A stretch of DNA of 34,004 bases, taken from an uncultured Oscillospiraceae bacterium (GTDB lineage: Bacteria; Bacillota; Clostridia; Oscillospirales; Ruminococcaceae). Below are positions 6,933 to 14,451 of this stretch, piece after piece. The stretch lies in contig CAJTVI010000021.1 of assembly GCA_910579545.1 (NCBI GenBank), positions 1 through 34,004 of the forward strand, given 5' to 3'. The notes below the pieces were generated by a model. The model did not search any database, was not told the origin of the DNA, and saw nothing but the letters and a program-made list of their open reading frames with translations. The position numbers were made by a program, and so were the translations under genes. Every line of letters begins with the position of its first letter. Position 1 is the first letter of the stretch.

Positions 6933-8123
6933 ATGGGGCTGTTGATTCAAAACGCGCGGCTGGTGCTTCCCTATGAGGTGCTGGAGGGCGCCTGGCTGCT
7001 CTGCGAGGAGGGGCGGATCGCCGCCTATGGGCGCGGCCCTCTGCCACAGAAAACGTTTTCTGACTCCCTGGACGCCCACAACGGCTATCTCGCGCCCGGC
7101 TTTGTGGACCTGCACGTCCACGGCGGGGCCGGAGCGGACTTCCGGGACGGCGAGGAGGAGGCGTTTGTGCGGGCGATGCGCGCGCACCTTGCGGGGGGCA
7201 CCACCACCATGCTGGCCACCCTGTCCAGCGCCTCGCCCAAAACCACCCTGCAAAGCCTTGCGGTCTACGGCGGGATGCTGCAAAAGCAAAAGGCGCTCTG
7301 GCCGCTGCCCCGCATGGCGGGGGTCCATCTGGAGGGGCCGTATTTTTCCCCCGCCCAAAAGGGCGCGCAGGACGAGGCGCTGATCCGCCTGCCCGACCCC
7401 GCCGAATACGAAGCCATTTTGGAGCAGGCGCCCTTTGTGCGCCGCTGGTCGATCGCCTGCGAGCTGCCCGGGGCGCTGCGGCTGGGCAGCCTGCTGCACA
7501 GCCGCGGCATTGGGGCGAGCATCGGCCATTCCAACGCCACCACCGCGCAGGTGTACCGGGCCTTTGAGCACGGCTTTTGCAGCGTGACCCACCTGTACTC
7601 CGGCTGCTCGGTACTGCACCGCAACGGGCCCTACCGGGAGGGCGGGGTGGTGGAAGGGGCGTTTTTGATCGACGAGATGGACGTGGAGGTCATTGCGGAC
7701 GGGGTGCATCTGCCGCCGGACTTTTTGCGCCTGATCTATAAGATCAAGGGCCCGGACCACATTGCCCTCATCACCGATTCCATCCGGGCCGGCGCGTCGG
7801 ATACGCCGGAGGGCAGCACCGTATACGATGACAAGGAGGGCCGCCGGCCCATCCTGATCGAAGGGGGCGTGGCCATTATGCCGGACCGCAAAAACTTTGC
7901 CGGCAGCATTGCCACCACCGCGCGCGGGGTGCGCACCATGGTGCGCCAGGCCGGGGTGGAGCTGCCCGCGGCGGTGCGCATGGCCTCCCTGACCCCCGCG
8001 CGGATGCTGGGGATGGACGCGGAGATCGGCAGCATTGCCGAGGGCAAATGGGCCGACCTGGTGTTGTTAAGCCCCGAACTTGCGGTGCAGGCCGTGATCC
8101 GGGATGGGAAAAAGGTCATTTGA
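6933..8123 (+). CDS. NagA-like amino-sugar-phosphate deacetylase (divergent)
   Basis: A 396-residue amidohydrolase with the N-acetylglucosamine-6-phosphate deacetylase layout: P-G-F-V-D-L-H-V-H-G (55-64), H-L-E-G-P-Y (132-137, Glu134), I-G-H-S-N-A (197-202, His199), T-H-L-Y-S-G (219-224, His220), A-D-G-V-H-L (255-260) and T-D-S (281-283, Asp282). Classical NagA has T-H-L-F-N-A-M at the second His and T-D-A at the catalytic Asp, so this is a divergent subgroup. It starts at ATG 6933 behind AAGGAGGGG. A perfect LacI-type palindrome lies inside its codons 39-44. It should release acetate from an N-acetylated sugar phosphate and feed the NagB-like enzyme; the true substrate may differ from GlcNAc-6-phosphate. 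Confidence 0.85.
   Translation: MGLLIQNARLVLPYEVLEGAWLLCEEGRIAAYGRGPLPQKTFSDSLDAHNGYLAPGFVDLHVHGGAGADFRDGEEEAFVRAMRAHLAGGTTTMLATLSSASPKTTLQSLAVYGGMLQKQKALWPLPRMAGVHLEGPYFSPAQKGAQDEALIRLPDPAEYEAILEQAPFVRRWSIACELPGALRLGSLLHSRGIGASIGHSNATTAQVYRAFEHGFCSVTHLYSGCSVLHRNGPYREGGVVEGAFLIDEMDVEVIADGVHLPPDFLRLIYKIKGPDHIALITDSIRAGASDTPEGSTVYDDKEGRRPILIEGGVAIMPDRKNFAGSIATTARGVRTMVRQAGVELPAAVRMASLTPARMLGMDAEIGSIAEGKWADLVLLSPELAVQAVIRDGKKVI
7047..7062. promoter_or_regulatory. Perfect LacI/CcpA-type palindrome inside the nagA-like gene
   Basis: CAGAAAACGTTTTCTG is a perfect 16-bp inverted repeat with a central CG. It is an AT-rich island in a very GC-rich gene, read in frame as codons for Q-K-T-F-S. It matches the promoter-proximal operator at 1544-1559 at 14 of 16 positions. 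It could be a second operator for the operon's LacI-type regulator (looping or roadblock) or a catabolite-repression (cre) site, because the two consensus forms overlap. Confidence 0.6.
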
Positions 8124-8142
8124 CAGAAAGGACTTGGGAACC

Positions 8143-9297
8143 ATGAAACTGAACCGTACTGCGCACTATGCCATTTACGACCAGGCGTTTGGCAACTGGA
8201 AGTCCGAGGTACAGGACCGCTGGGTGTACGATGATTTTAAACGGGATCCCCTGTACTCCAAAAAATGGATCTCGATCACCTCGCTGGCCTACCACGAGCC
8301 TTCGGGCGCGGTATACCTGGGCATCGGCAGTTTTTCGGCCGAGCTGCTGTGGAAGTTTGACACCGCCACCAAACAGATCACCTCCTGCGGGTACGAGAAG
8401 GTGGCGGAGCCCTATGACGCCAAGTTCCACCGCTCGCTGGAGCTGGACGGCGACACCCTCTACGCGGGCGCGGCGCTTTTCCACGACCTGGACAAGCAGT
8501 TTGAGGCAAAGGGCGGGCGGCTGGTCCGGTACGACATCCCCACCGGCAGGTTTACCTTTTTGTCCCGCCCCTGCCCGCCGGCCTACATCCAGTCCATCGC
8601 GCTGGACCGCAAGCGCCGCATCCTGTACGGCTTTGGGGCGGTGCCGGAGGTGTTCTTCCGGCACGACCTGGACACCGGCAAAAGCCGCGTCATCGCCTAC
8701 ATCGGCAGCGGGGCCGAGTTCTGCGAATCCCACAACCCGGTGCTGGACCGGGAGGGCCGGGTGTGGGGCACCTGGGGCATCCTGCGGGCCTTTGCCTACC
8801 GCACCGGGCAGGATTCGCTGCGGCTGTTCTGCTACTCGCCGGACGAGGACCGGATGACCTTTTTTGACCATGGGCTGCCCAACACCGGCAGCCCGGACGA
8901 CAAGAGCAAGCCGGACACCTCGGTCCTCGGGCCGGACGGCAGCATCTACATCGGCACCGAGGCGGGGGCCCTGATCCGCCTGGACCCGGCCACGGCCAGG
9001 GGCGAACTGCTCTGCCGCCCCAACCCGGACAGCCGGCGGCTGCCGGCGCTGGCCTTCCAGCCGGGCAGCGGGCTGCTGTACGGCATTGCGGGCGAGCACT
9101 ACAACACCCGGCTGTTTGCCTATGACACGGCCAAAAACGAACTGCTGTTTGCGCAGGACGTGGTTTGCGGGGAGGACGGCCAGCGGCCGGACCGGATCCA
9201 CCACATGGTCTTTGCGGGGCCGAACACCATCTACGCCGGCGAAAACGACAACAACGACCGCTCGGCCTATCTGTGGGAGCTTTCGCTGGACGGCTGA
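8143..9297 (+). CDS. Cytoplasmic beta-propeller protein of unknown activity
   Basis: A 384-residue protein; ATG 8143 is chosen because AGAAAGGA lies just upstream, while the longer frame starts inside the NagA-like gene. It contains repeated blade-like stretches of the type D-x-x-(G)-x-(I/V)-Y-x-G, for example V-Y-L-G-I-G-S, I-L-Y-G-F-G, V-W-G-T-W-G, I-Y-I-G-T-E, L-L-Y-G-I-A and I-Y-A-G-E-N, which suggests a six- or seven-bladed propeller. Possible ligand residues are the His in K-F-H-R-S, E-S-H-N-P and R-I-H-H-M. There is no signal peptide. Propellers in sugar operons can be lactonases, lyases or mutarotases, and I cannot tell which. It sits between the deacetylase and transporter genes of the same operon. 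Confidence 0.65.
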   Translation: MKLNRTAHYAIYDQAFGNWKSEVQDRWVYDDFKRDPLYSKKWISITSLAYHEPSGAVYLGIGSFSAELLWKFDTATKQITSCGYEKVAEPYDAKFHRSLELDGDTLYAGAALFHDLDKQFEAKGGRLVRYDIPTGRFTFLSRPCPPAYIQSIALDRKRRILYGFGAVPEVFFRHDLDTGKSRVIAYIGSGAEFCESHNPVLDREGRVWGTWGILRAFAYRTGQDSLRLFCYSPDEDRMTFFDHGLPNTGSPDDKSKPDTSVLGPDGSIYIGTEAGALIRLDPATARGELLCRPNPDSRRLPALAFQPGSGLLYGIAGEHYNTRLFAYDTAKNELLFAQDVVCGEDGQRPDRIHHMVFAGPNTIYAGENDNNDRSAYLWELSLDG

Positions 9298-9358
9298 AGG
9301 ATTGGAAATGGGGGTTTCCCCCTAAAATAACAACAGGTTTATTAAGGAGGTTTACGGT

Positions 9359-10693
9359 ATGAAAAAACTATTTGCAGGCTTTCTTGCTGTGGCCATGCTG
9401 GCCGCACTGCTGGCCGGGTGCTCGGGCGGGGCGTCCTCCGCTGCGCCCGATCCCCAGTCTCCCGGCGCCCCGGCGGACAGCGCGCCCGCCGGCACCGACA
9501 AGCTGGTGATCTGGAGCTATATGAACGAGGGCGAACCGATCTCCACCTGGGAGCAGTCGATCGTGGACAAGTATTCCGCGGAATACCCGGACGTGGAAGT
9601 GGAAATCGTATTCTGCGGGCGGGAGATCGCCTCCCAGTTCCAGACCAAGCTGAACGACAAGGACGCCGACGACTTCCCCGATATCATCATCCAGAACACC
9701 GGCGTGCTGAGCGCCCTTGCGAGGGAGGGGCTGTTCAAACCGCTGGACGAGGCGTTTGCCACCCAGGCGTATGACCAGGACAAGCCCTGGGGCGAGACCT
9801 TTATCCCCAACCTGATAGAGAGCATGAAGGTGGACGGCACCAACTACTTTGTGCCCGAGAGCATGTACACCCACGGCTTTTTCTATGACGCCGCCATGTT
9901 CCGCAGCCTGAACCTGACGCCCCCCAAGACCTGGGACGAGCTGATGGAGGTCTGCGAGACCCTCAAGGCCAACGGCATCGCCCCGGTTACCCTGGACGGC
10001 ACCACCGACCTGTACAACGAGTGGTGGTTCATCCGGTTCGCCGAGCGGCTGGCCGGCATGGAGAAGCTGCAGGCAGCGGCCAAGGGCGAGATCGCCTTTG
10101 CCGACGATCCGGCCTTCCTCAAGGCGGCGGAATATGTGGCCGTCTTCAGCCAAAAGGGCTATTTCCAGGACGGCGCGGCGGGCTCGGTATTCCCGGCGGC
10201 GCAGGCGCTGTTTACCCAGGGCAAGGCGGGGCTGCTCTTCTGCGGGGCGTGGATCCCCACCGAGATGGCCAGCCAGACCCCGCCCGAGATGGAGATGAAG
10301 ATGTTTGCCCTGCCCGAACTGCCGGATTCGGTCTCGGCCTGGCATGAGGAGATCTGGAGCAACGCGGCCGGCATTACCACCGACGGCAAAAACACCGAGA
10401 ACGCCATCAACTTCCTGAAGATCTTCTCCTCCATGGGCGTACAGGACAGCCTGACCGCCCTCAAGAACCCCTCGCCCCTGGTGGGCGGCCCGGCCACCCA
10501 GGAGCTGGACCAGATCGAGAGCATTGTAAACAACGCCACCACCATCAGCGGCAACTACGGCGACCTGCAGCAGTACGGCGACTGGTTTGTCAACGTACTG
10601 GGGCCCCTTTCCACCAGCCTGATCAACGGCGCCCTCTCGCCGGCCGATTTTATTGCCCAGCTGGACGCTGATACCGCGGCCTTTAACGCGTGA
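9359..10693 (+). CDS. ABC transporter sugar-binding lipoprotein
   Basis: A 444-residue family-1 extracellular solute-binding protein. The lipoprotein signal ends L-L-A-G-C (Cys21), followed by a Ser/Ala/Pro linker. The mature part begins K-L-V-I-W-S, the usual start of this fold, and contains a T-W-D-E-L-M-E-V-C-E-T-L-K motif near residue 190 and an A-G-L-L-F-C-G-A-W pattern near 290, both common in carbohydrate-binding proteins. A strong AAGGAGG precedes the ATG. It is the first transporter gene, separated from the permeases by a stable hairpin that may raise its transcript level. The ligand is presumably the operon's sugar; sequence does not say which. Confidence 0.93.
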   Translation: MKKLFAGFLAVAMLAALLAGCSGGASSAAPDPQSPGAPADSAPAGTDKLVIWSYMNEGEPISTWEQSIVDKYSAEYPDVEVEIVFCGREIASQFQTKLNDKDADDFPDIIIQNTGVLSALAREGLFKPLDEAFATQAYDQDKPWGETFIPNLIESMKVDGTNYFVPESMYTHGFFYDAAMFRSLNLTPPKTWDELMEVCETLKANGIAPVTLDGTTDLYNEWWFIRFAERLAGMEKLQAAAKGEIAFADDPAFLKAAEYVAVFSQKGYFQDGAAGSVFPAAQALFTQGKAGLLFCGAWIPTEMASQTPPEMEMKMFALPELPDSVSAWHEEIWSNAAGITTDGKNTENAINFLKIFSSMGVQDSLTALKNPSPLVGGPATQELDQIESIVNNATTISGNYGDLQQYGDWFVNVLGPLSTSLINGALSPADFIAQLDADTAAFNA

Positions 10694-10699
10694 CCTTCC

Positions 10700-10739
10700 G
10701 GCCGCCGCCCCCCTCTTTTGGGGGGCCCTGCGGGCGGCC
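10700..10739 (+). other. Intercistronic hairpin between binding protein and permeases
   Basis: Nested stems GGCCGCC...GGGCGGCC and CCCCCC (10708-10713) / GGGGGG (10720-10725) start 6 bases after the binding-protein stop. No good U-tract follows directly. Such hairpins commonly protect the upstream mRNA or cause partial termination, so that binding protein exceeds permease; that role is inferred here. The remainder of the 141-base gap shows only the permease ribosome site. Confidence 0.6.
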
Positions 10740-10834
10740 AAACGGCCCTTTTGGAGCAAACGGCTCCCCGCCGGCGGATACGGCAGCGCATATCCGGGCA
10801 TTACGCCCCAATTCTCTGACGGGAGGGTGATCAA

Positions 10835-11728
10835 ATGAACAGAAAAGTAAAGCCGTGGATCGTTGCGGTATTCCTGCTTCCGGGATTGCTGATGTACGGG
10901 TATTTTTTCCTGATCCCTGCGATCCAGTCGTTTTATTACAGCCTGACCGAATGGAACGGCTTCAAGGCCGAAAAAACCTTTGTCGGGTTTAACAATTTCA
11001 TCGCCCTCGCGCGGGATAAGACCTTTTTGCAGGCGCTGGGCAACACCATGCTCTTCCTTGTGCTGGGCGGCCTTGTGGTATTTGCCTTTGCGCTGCTGTT
11101 TACCTACCTTATTACAAGGCCGGGGTTCCGGGGGCGCAAGCTGTTTTCCAACTTTTTTTACTTTCCCAACATGGTGTCCCAGGCCGCGCTGGCGGTTTTG
11201 TGGGTGTTCTTTTTCAATCCCGAGTTCGGCCTTCTCAACATGGTGCTGGAGGCCGTGGGGCTGGGCAGCCTGTGCATCCCCTGGCTGGGCTCGCGGCTGA
11301 GCGGCATGGTCTGCATCATCGCGGTTTCCTGCATCTCGTTTGTGGGCTTTTACCTGATCCTGCTGCTCTCGGGCTGCGACAAGATCCCGGCCACCTACCG
11401 GGAGGCCGCCGCGCTGGACGGCGCAAGCGACCTGGTCTGTTTTTTCAAGGTGACCCTGCCGCTTCTGCGGGACGTTTTAGTGATCTCGATCTCGCTGTGG
11501 ATCATCAACTCCATCAAGTATTTTGAACTGATCTGGGCCATGTTCAAGGGCAAAAGCACCATGCTCAACACCATTGGCACCTATATGTTTACCATGGCCT
11601 TTGGGGTGGACGTGCCGGTGTTCAAGCTGGGCTACGGCTCGGCCGTGGCGGTCATCATGTTTTTGATGGTCGCGGTGTTTGTGGGCGGGTTCCGCAAAAT
11701 TTTTGACCGCGAGGACCTGCAGTATTGA
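10835..11728 (+). CDS. ABC sugar transporter permease (MalF/UgpA type)
   Basis: A 297-residue inner-membrane permease with six predicted hydrophobic segments. The cytoplasmic EAA loop is visible as Y-R-E-A-A-A-L-D-G-A near residue 190, followed by F-K-V-T-L-P-L-L, which is diagnostic for carbohydrate uptake (CUT1) permeases. The N-terminus P-W-I-V-A-V-F-L-L-P-G-L and the following segment with P-A-I-Q-S-F-Y-Y-S are typical of the MalF/UgpA partner. It starts at ATG 10835 behind GGGAGG. It works with the binding lipoprotein before it and the second permease after it. No ATPase gene follows. Confidence 0.93.
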   Translation: MNRKVKPWIVAVFLLPGLLMYGYFFLIPAIQSFYYSLTEWNGFKAEKTFVGFNNFIALARDKTFLQALGNTMLFLVLGGLVVFAFALLFTYLITRPGFRGRKLFSNFFYFPNMVSQAALAVLWVFFFNPEFGLLNMVLEAVGLGSLCIPWLGSRLSGMVCIIAVSCISFVGFYLILLLSGCDKIPATYREAAALDGASDLVCFFKVTLPLLRDVLVISISLWIINSIKYFELIWAMFKGKSTMLNTIGTYMFTMAFGVDVPVFKLGYGSAVAVIMFLMVAVFVGGFRKIFDREDLQY

Positions 11729-11765
11729 CCCGCGGGCCGATCAAAACGCGCAAAAGGAGGCTGCC

Positions 11766-12596
11766 ATGAAAAAGAAGCACTGGAACCTTGCGTCCTATCT
11801 TGTTTTGGGGCTGTGGTCCCTGATCATCCTCGGCATCCTGGGCTGGGTGGTCATGAGCTCGCTCAAGACCAACCTGGAGATCTATCAGACCCCCTGGGCC
11901 CTGCCCGCGTCCCCCACCCTCGAAAACTACAACAGCGCCTGGAACACCATGAAGATGTCCAGCTATTTTATGAACAGCGTGGTCATCGTGTTTGTTTCGA
12001 TCCTGGGCTGCACGGCCATCTCGGCGCTCACAAGCTTTGCCCTTACCCGGTACGAGTTCCGGGGCCGCAAGGGGCTTTTGAGCCTTTTGATCTTCAGCAT
12101 GAGCGTGCCGTCCCAGCTGCTGCTGATCCCCTTGTACGACCAGCTGCTCCATCTGGGGCTGGTCAACACCCGCACCGGGCTGATCCTTATCTACATTGCG
12201 CTGTACTTTCCCTTCAGCCTGTTTGTGCTCACCGGGTTTTTCCGCACCCTGCCGCGCGAGATCGAGGAATCCGCCATCATTGACGGCTGCGGCGAGTTCC
12301 GGCTGTTTTTCCGGATCATGCTGCCGCTTGTGCAGCCGGGGCTGATCTGCATTTCGGTGTTCAACTTTGTGAGCATCTGGAACGAGTACATGCTCGCGCT
12401 GGTGTTTGCCTCCAAGCAAAACCTGCGCACCATCTCGCTGGGCATGTACGCCCTCAAGGATTCGATGATGTACACCTCCAACTGGGGCGGGCTGTTCGCC
12501 GCCATTGTGATCATGCTCATCCCCACCATCATCATCTTCCTCACCCTGCAAAAATACGTCATCCAGGGCCTTACGCTGGGGGCGGTCAAGGGCTGA
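11766..12596 (+). CDS. ABC sugar transporter permease (MalG/UgpE type)
   Basis: A 276-residue permease. ATG 11766 is chosen for its AAAGGAGG ribosome site; the longer frame begins inside the first permease gene. It has six hydrophobic segments and an EAA loop E-I-E-E-S-A-I-I-D-G-C-G near residue 165, where the usual second Ala is Ser. It is the last gene of the sugar operon and is followed by a terminator at 12669. The complex lacks a dedicated nucleotide-binding subunit, as is common for CUT1 importers in Firmicutes that share an MsmK-type ATPase encoded elsewhere. Confidence 0.93.
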   Translation: MKKKHWNLASYLVLGLWSLIILGILGWVVMSSLKTNLEIYQTPWALPASPTLENYNSAWNTMKMSSYFMNSVVIVFVSILGCTAISALTSFALTRYEFRGRKGLLSLLIFSMSVPSQLLLIPLYDQLLHLGLVNTRTGLILIYIALYFPFSLFVLTGFFRTLPREIEESAIIDGCGEFRLFFRIMLPLVQPGLICISVFNFVSIWNEYMLALVFASKQNLRTISLGMYALKDSMMYTSNWGGLFAAIVIMLIPTIIIFLTLQKYVIQGLTLGAVKG

Positions 12597-12668
12597 GGCC
12601 GCGCGGCCAGCCCCCCGCCTTTCTCCGGCTTTCTGGCCGCCGGCGCCGCGGGCGTTTGCCGGCATTCA

Positions 12669-12711
12669 CAAAACAGGGCTTCCCCTGGGGGCAGGGGCGG
12701 CCCTGTTTTTG
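12669..12711 (+). terminator. Terminator of the sugar operon
   Basis: AAAACAGGGC (12670-12679) pairs with GCCCTGTTTT (12700-12709), with an inner CCCC/GGGG stem, and runs into TTTTT. It lies about 75 bases after the last permease gene. Just downstream, a short ~10-bp motif GCGCGTTT(T/C)TG is repeated about three times (12710-12740). Confidence 0.82.
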
Positions 12712-12784
12712 CGCGTTCTGCGCGTTTTGCGCGTTTCTGATGCGCCCGGATGCTTTTTTGGCGCGGTTTTTGCGGCGCGGGGGC

Positions 12785-12814
12785 TTGCCAGCGGCGGCCT
12801 TTTTTTGGTATAGT
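12785..12814 (+). promoter_or_regulatory. Promoter of the first MATE gene
   Basis: TTGCCA (12785-12790) and TATAGT (12809-12814) are 18 bp apart, with a T-run in the spacer, about 42 bases upstream of the proposed TTG start. Confidence 0.65.
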
Positions 12815-12855
12815 AAAACACGGTGTGCCCAAACACCAAAGGAGGTAACAGGGTT

Positions 12856-14247
12856 TTGAGCGACGTACAAAATGCGCGGCCCGCGCCGCCGGGCGAGAAC
12901 AAGATGGGGGTGCAGCCCATCGCCCCGCTTTTGCTGGGCATGGCGCTGCCCATGATGATGAGCATGCTGGTGCAGGCGCTGTACAACGTGGTGGACAGCA
13001 TCTATGTGAGCCGGCTGAGCGAGGCGGCCCTTACGGCGGTGAGCCTGGCTTTTCCGGTGCAGAACCTGATGATCGCGGTGGGGGTCGGCACCGGGGTGGG
13101 GGTCAACGCGCTGCTCAGCCGCAGCCTGGGCGAAAAGAACTACGAGCAGGCCAACCGCGCGGCCGGCAGCGGGCTGTTTCTGGCCCTGTGCAGCATGGTG
13201 GCGTTTGTGCTGTTTGGGGTGTTTTTTTCCGGCGCGTTTTTCCGCAGCCAGACCGCCGATCCCGAGATCCTGGCGGGCGGCACGGCCTATACCTTTATTG
13301 TGTGCGCCTTCAGCCAGGGGCTGTTTGTGCAGGTGATGCTGGAAAAGCTGCTGGCCTCCACCGGCCGCACCCTGTACAGCATGCTTTTGCAGATGGCGGG
13401 GGCCCTTACCAACATCGTGCTGGACCCCATCCTGATCTTTGGGCTGCTGGGCATGCCCAAAATGGGGGTGGCGGGCGCGGCGGTGGCCACCGTGATCGGC
13501 CAGTGGGTGGCCATGGCGCTGGGGCTCTGGTTCAACCAGACCCGCAATCCGGACATCACCCTCTCGCTGCACAGCCTCAAGCCCCATGCCGAGACCATCC
13601 GGCGCATCTATGCGGTGGGGCTGCCCAGCATTGCGATGCAGTCGATCGGCAGCGTGATGGTGTTCTGCATGAACCGCATCCTCATGGCCTTTACCAGCAC
13701 CGCGGCGGCGGTGTTTGGGGTATACTTTAAGCTGCAAAGCTTTATCTTTATGCCGGTGTTTGGGCTCAACAACGGCATGGTGCCCATCATCAGCTACAAC
13801 TACGGCGCGCGCCAGCCGCGGCGGGTGATGAAGACCATGTGGCTGAGCATGGCCTACGCCACCGGCATCATGGTGGCGGGCTTTGCCCTCTTCCAGCTGG
13901 CGCCCGGCCCGCTGCTGAGCCTGTTTGACGCCTCGCCCGAGATGCTGGAAATTGGCAGCCACGCGCTGCGCCGCATCAGCCTGAGCTTTTTGCTGGCCGG
14001 GGCCTGCATCATTGCGGGGTCGGTGTTCCAGGCCTTGGGCAAAGGGATGCTCAGCCTCTGGGTATCGGTGGGGCGGCAGCTGCTGGCCCTCGTGCCGCTG
14101 GCCTGGCTGTTCAGCCTTTCAGGCCGGCTGGACCTCGTCTGGTTCGCCTTCCCCTGCGCCGAGCTGGTCAGCCTTGCTTTGAGCGCCTTGTTTTTGCGCA
14201 GGGTCTACCGCCGCATCATCGCGCCCATGTTTGAGCCAGAGGGGTAA
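12856..14247 (+). CDS. MATE-family multidrug/organic-cation efflux transporter
   Basis: A 463-residue membrane protein from the preferred TTG start at 12856, which lies 10 bases after AAAGGAGG. A GTG at 12823 is in frame but sits upstream of that ribosome site. It has about twelve hydrophobic segments in two homologous halves. The N-terminal half has the MATE pattern M-L-V-Q-A-L-Y-N-V-V-D-S-I-Y-V, and the second half has G-L-P-S-I-A-M-Q-S-I-G-S. Members use a sodium or proton gradient to export cationic drugs and metabolites. It has its own promoter and is a separate unit from the sugar operon. Its stop codon lies inside an 18-bp tandem duplication. Confidence 0.92.
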   Translation: MSDVQNARPAPPGENKMGVQPIAPLLLGMALPMMMSMLVQALYNVVDSIYVSRLSEAALTAVSLAFPVQNLMIAVGVGTGVGVNALLSRSLGEKNYEQANRAAGSGLFLALCSMVAFVLFGVFFSGAFFRSQTADPEILAGGTAYTFIVCAFSQGLFVQVMLEKLLASTGRTLYSMLLQMAGALTNIVLDPILIFGLLGMPKMGVAGAAVATVIGQWVAMALGLWFNQTRNPDITLSLHSLKPHAETIRRIYAVGLPSIAMQSIGSVMVFCMNRILMAFTSTAAAVFGVYFKLQSFIFMPVFGLNNGMVPIISYNYGARQPRRVMKTMWLSMAYATGIMVAGFALFQLAPGPLLSLFDASPEMLEIGSHALRRISLSFLLAGACIIAGSVFQALGKGMLSLWVSVGRQLLALVPLAWLFSLSGRLDLVWFAFPCAELVSLALSALFLRRVYRRIIAPMFEPEG

Positions 14248-14276
14248 GGGCCGATCCAGGGGTAAGGGCCGATCCA
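14241..14276 (+). repeat. Perfect 18-bp tandem duplication spanning the MATE stop codon
   Basis: GGGGTAAGGGCCGATCCA occurs at 14241-14258 and again, unchanged, at 14259-14276. The first copy contains the TAA stop of the MATE gene; the second supplies the start of the two-hairpin element that follows. The perfect identity suggests a recent slippage event. Confidence 0.9.
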
Positions 14277-14328
14277 GGGGGATACATCCCCCTGGACCCC
14301 CATTTTGCCGCACAAATCATTGTGCGGC
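14267..14328 (+). repeat. Two-hairpin repeat element, copy A
   Basis: GGCCGAT is followed by hairpin 1 (CCAGGGGGA-TACA-TCCCCCTGG, 14274-14295), a short ACCCCCATTTT link, and hairpin 2 (GCCGCACAA-ATCA-TTGTGCGGC, 14307-14328). The same order and spacing recur at 15889-15958 with compensatory changes in both stems. It lies after the MATE stop. It has no U-tract, so it is not a standard terminator. Confidence 0.75.
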
Positions 14329-14382
14329 GAAGATTGAATCATTTGCGGAGCGCATCGCGTTTTTTAAATTTGCATCAAAAAA

Positions 14383-14420
14383 GCCGGGGCGATGCATCCC
14401 CCCATTTGCACCGCCCCGGC
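14383..14420. other. GC-rich hairpin upstream of the FAD protein gene
   Basis: GCCGGGGC (14383-14390) pairs with GCCCCGGC (14413-14420) around a 22-base loop that contains the palindrome GATGCATC. Six A residues precede it on the plus strand, so read on the minus strand it is a stem followed by TTTTTT, i.e. a terminator-like signal facing left. The loop, GATGCATCCCCCCAT, resembles parts of the neighbouring two-hairpin element, so it may be a degenerate third copy. Confidence 0.45.
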
Positions 14421-14451
14421 AAAACACCCCCGTAAAGGAGGCAGAACGACC

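Noticed and set aside
9307..9325. Terminator between the propeller and binding-protein genes
   Set aside because: The GGGGG-TTT-CCCCC stem is only 5 bp, lacks a T-run, and sits within a continuous operon. At most it is a small leader hairpin.
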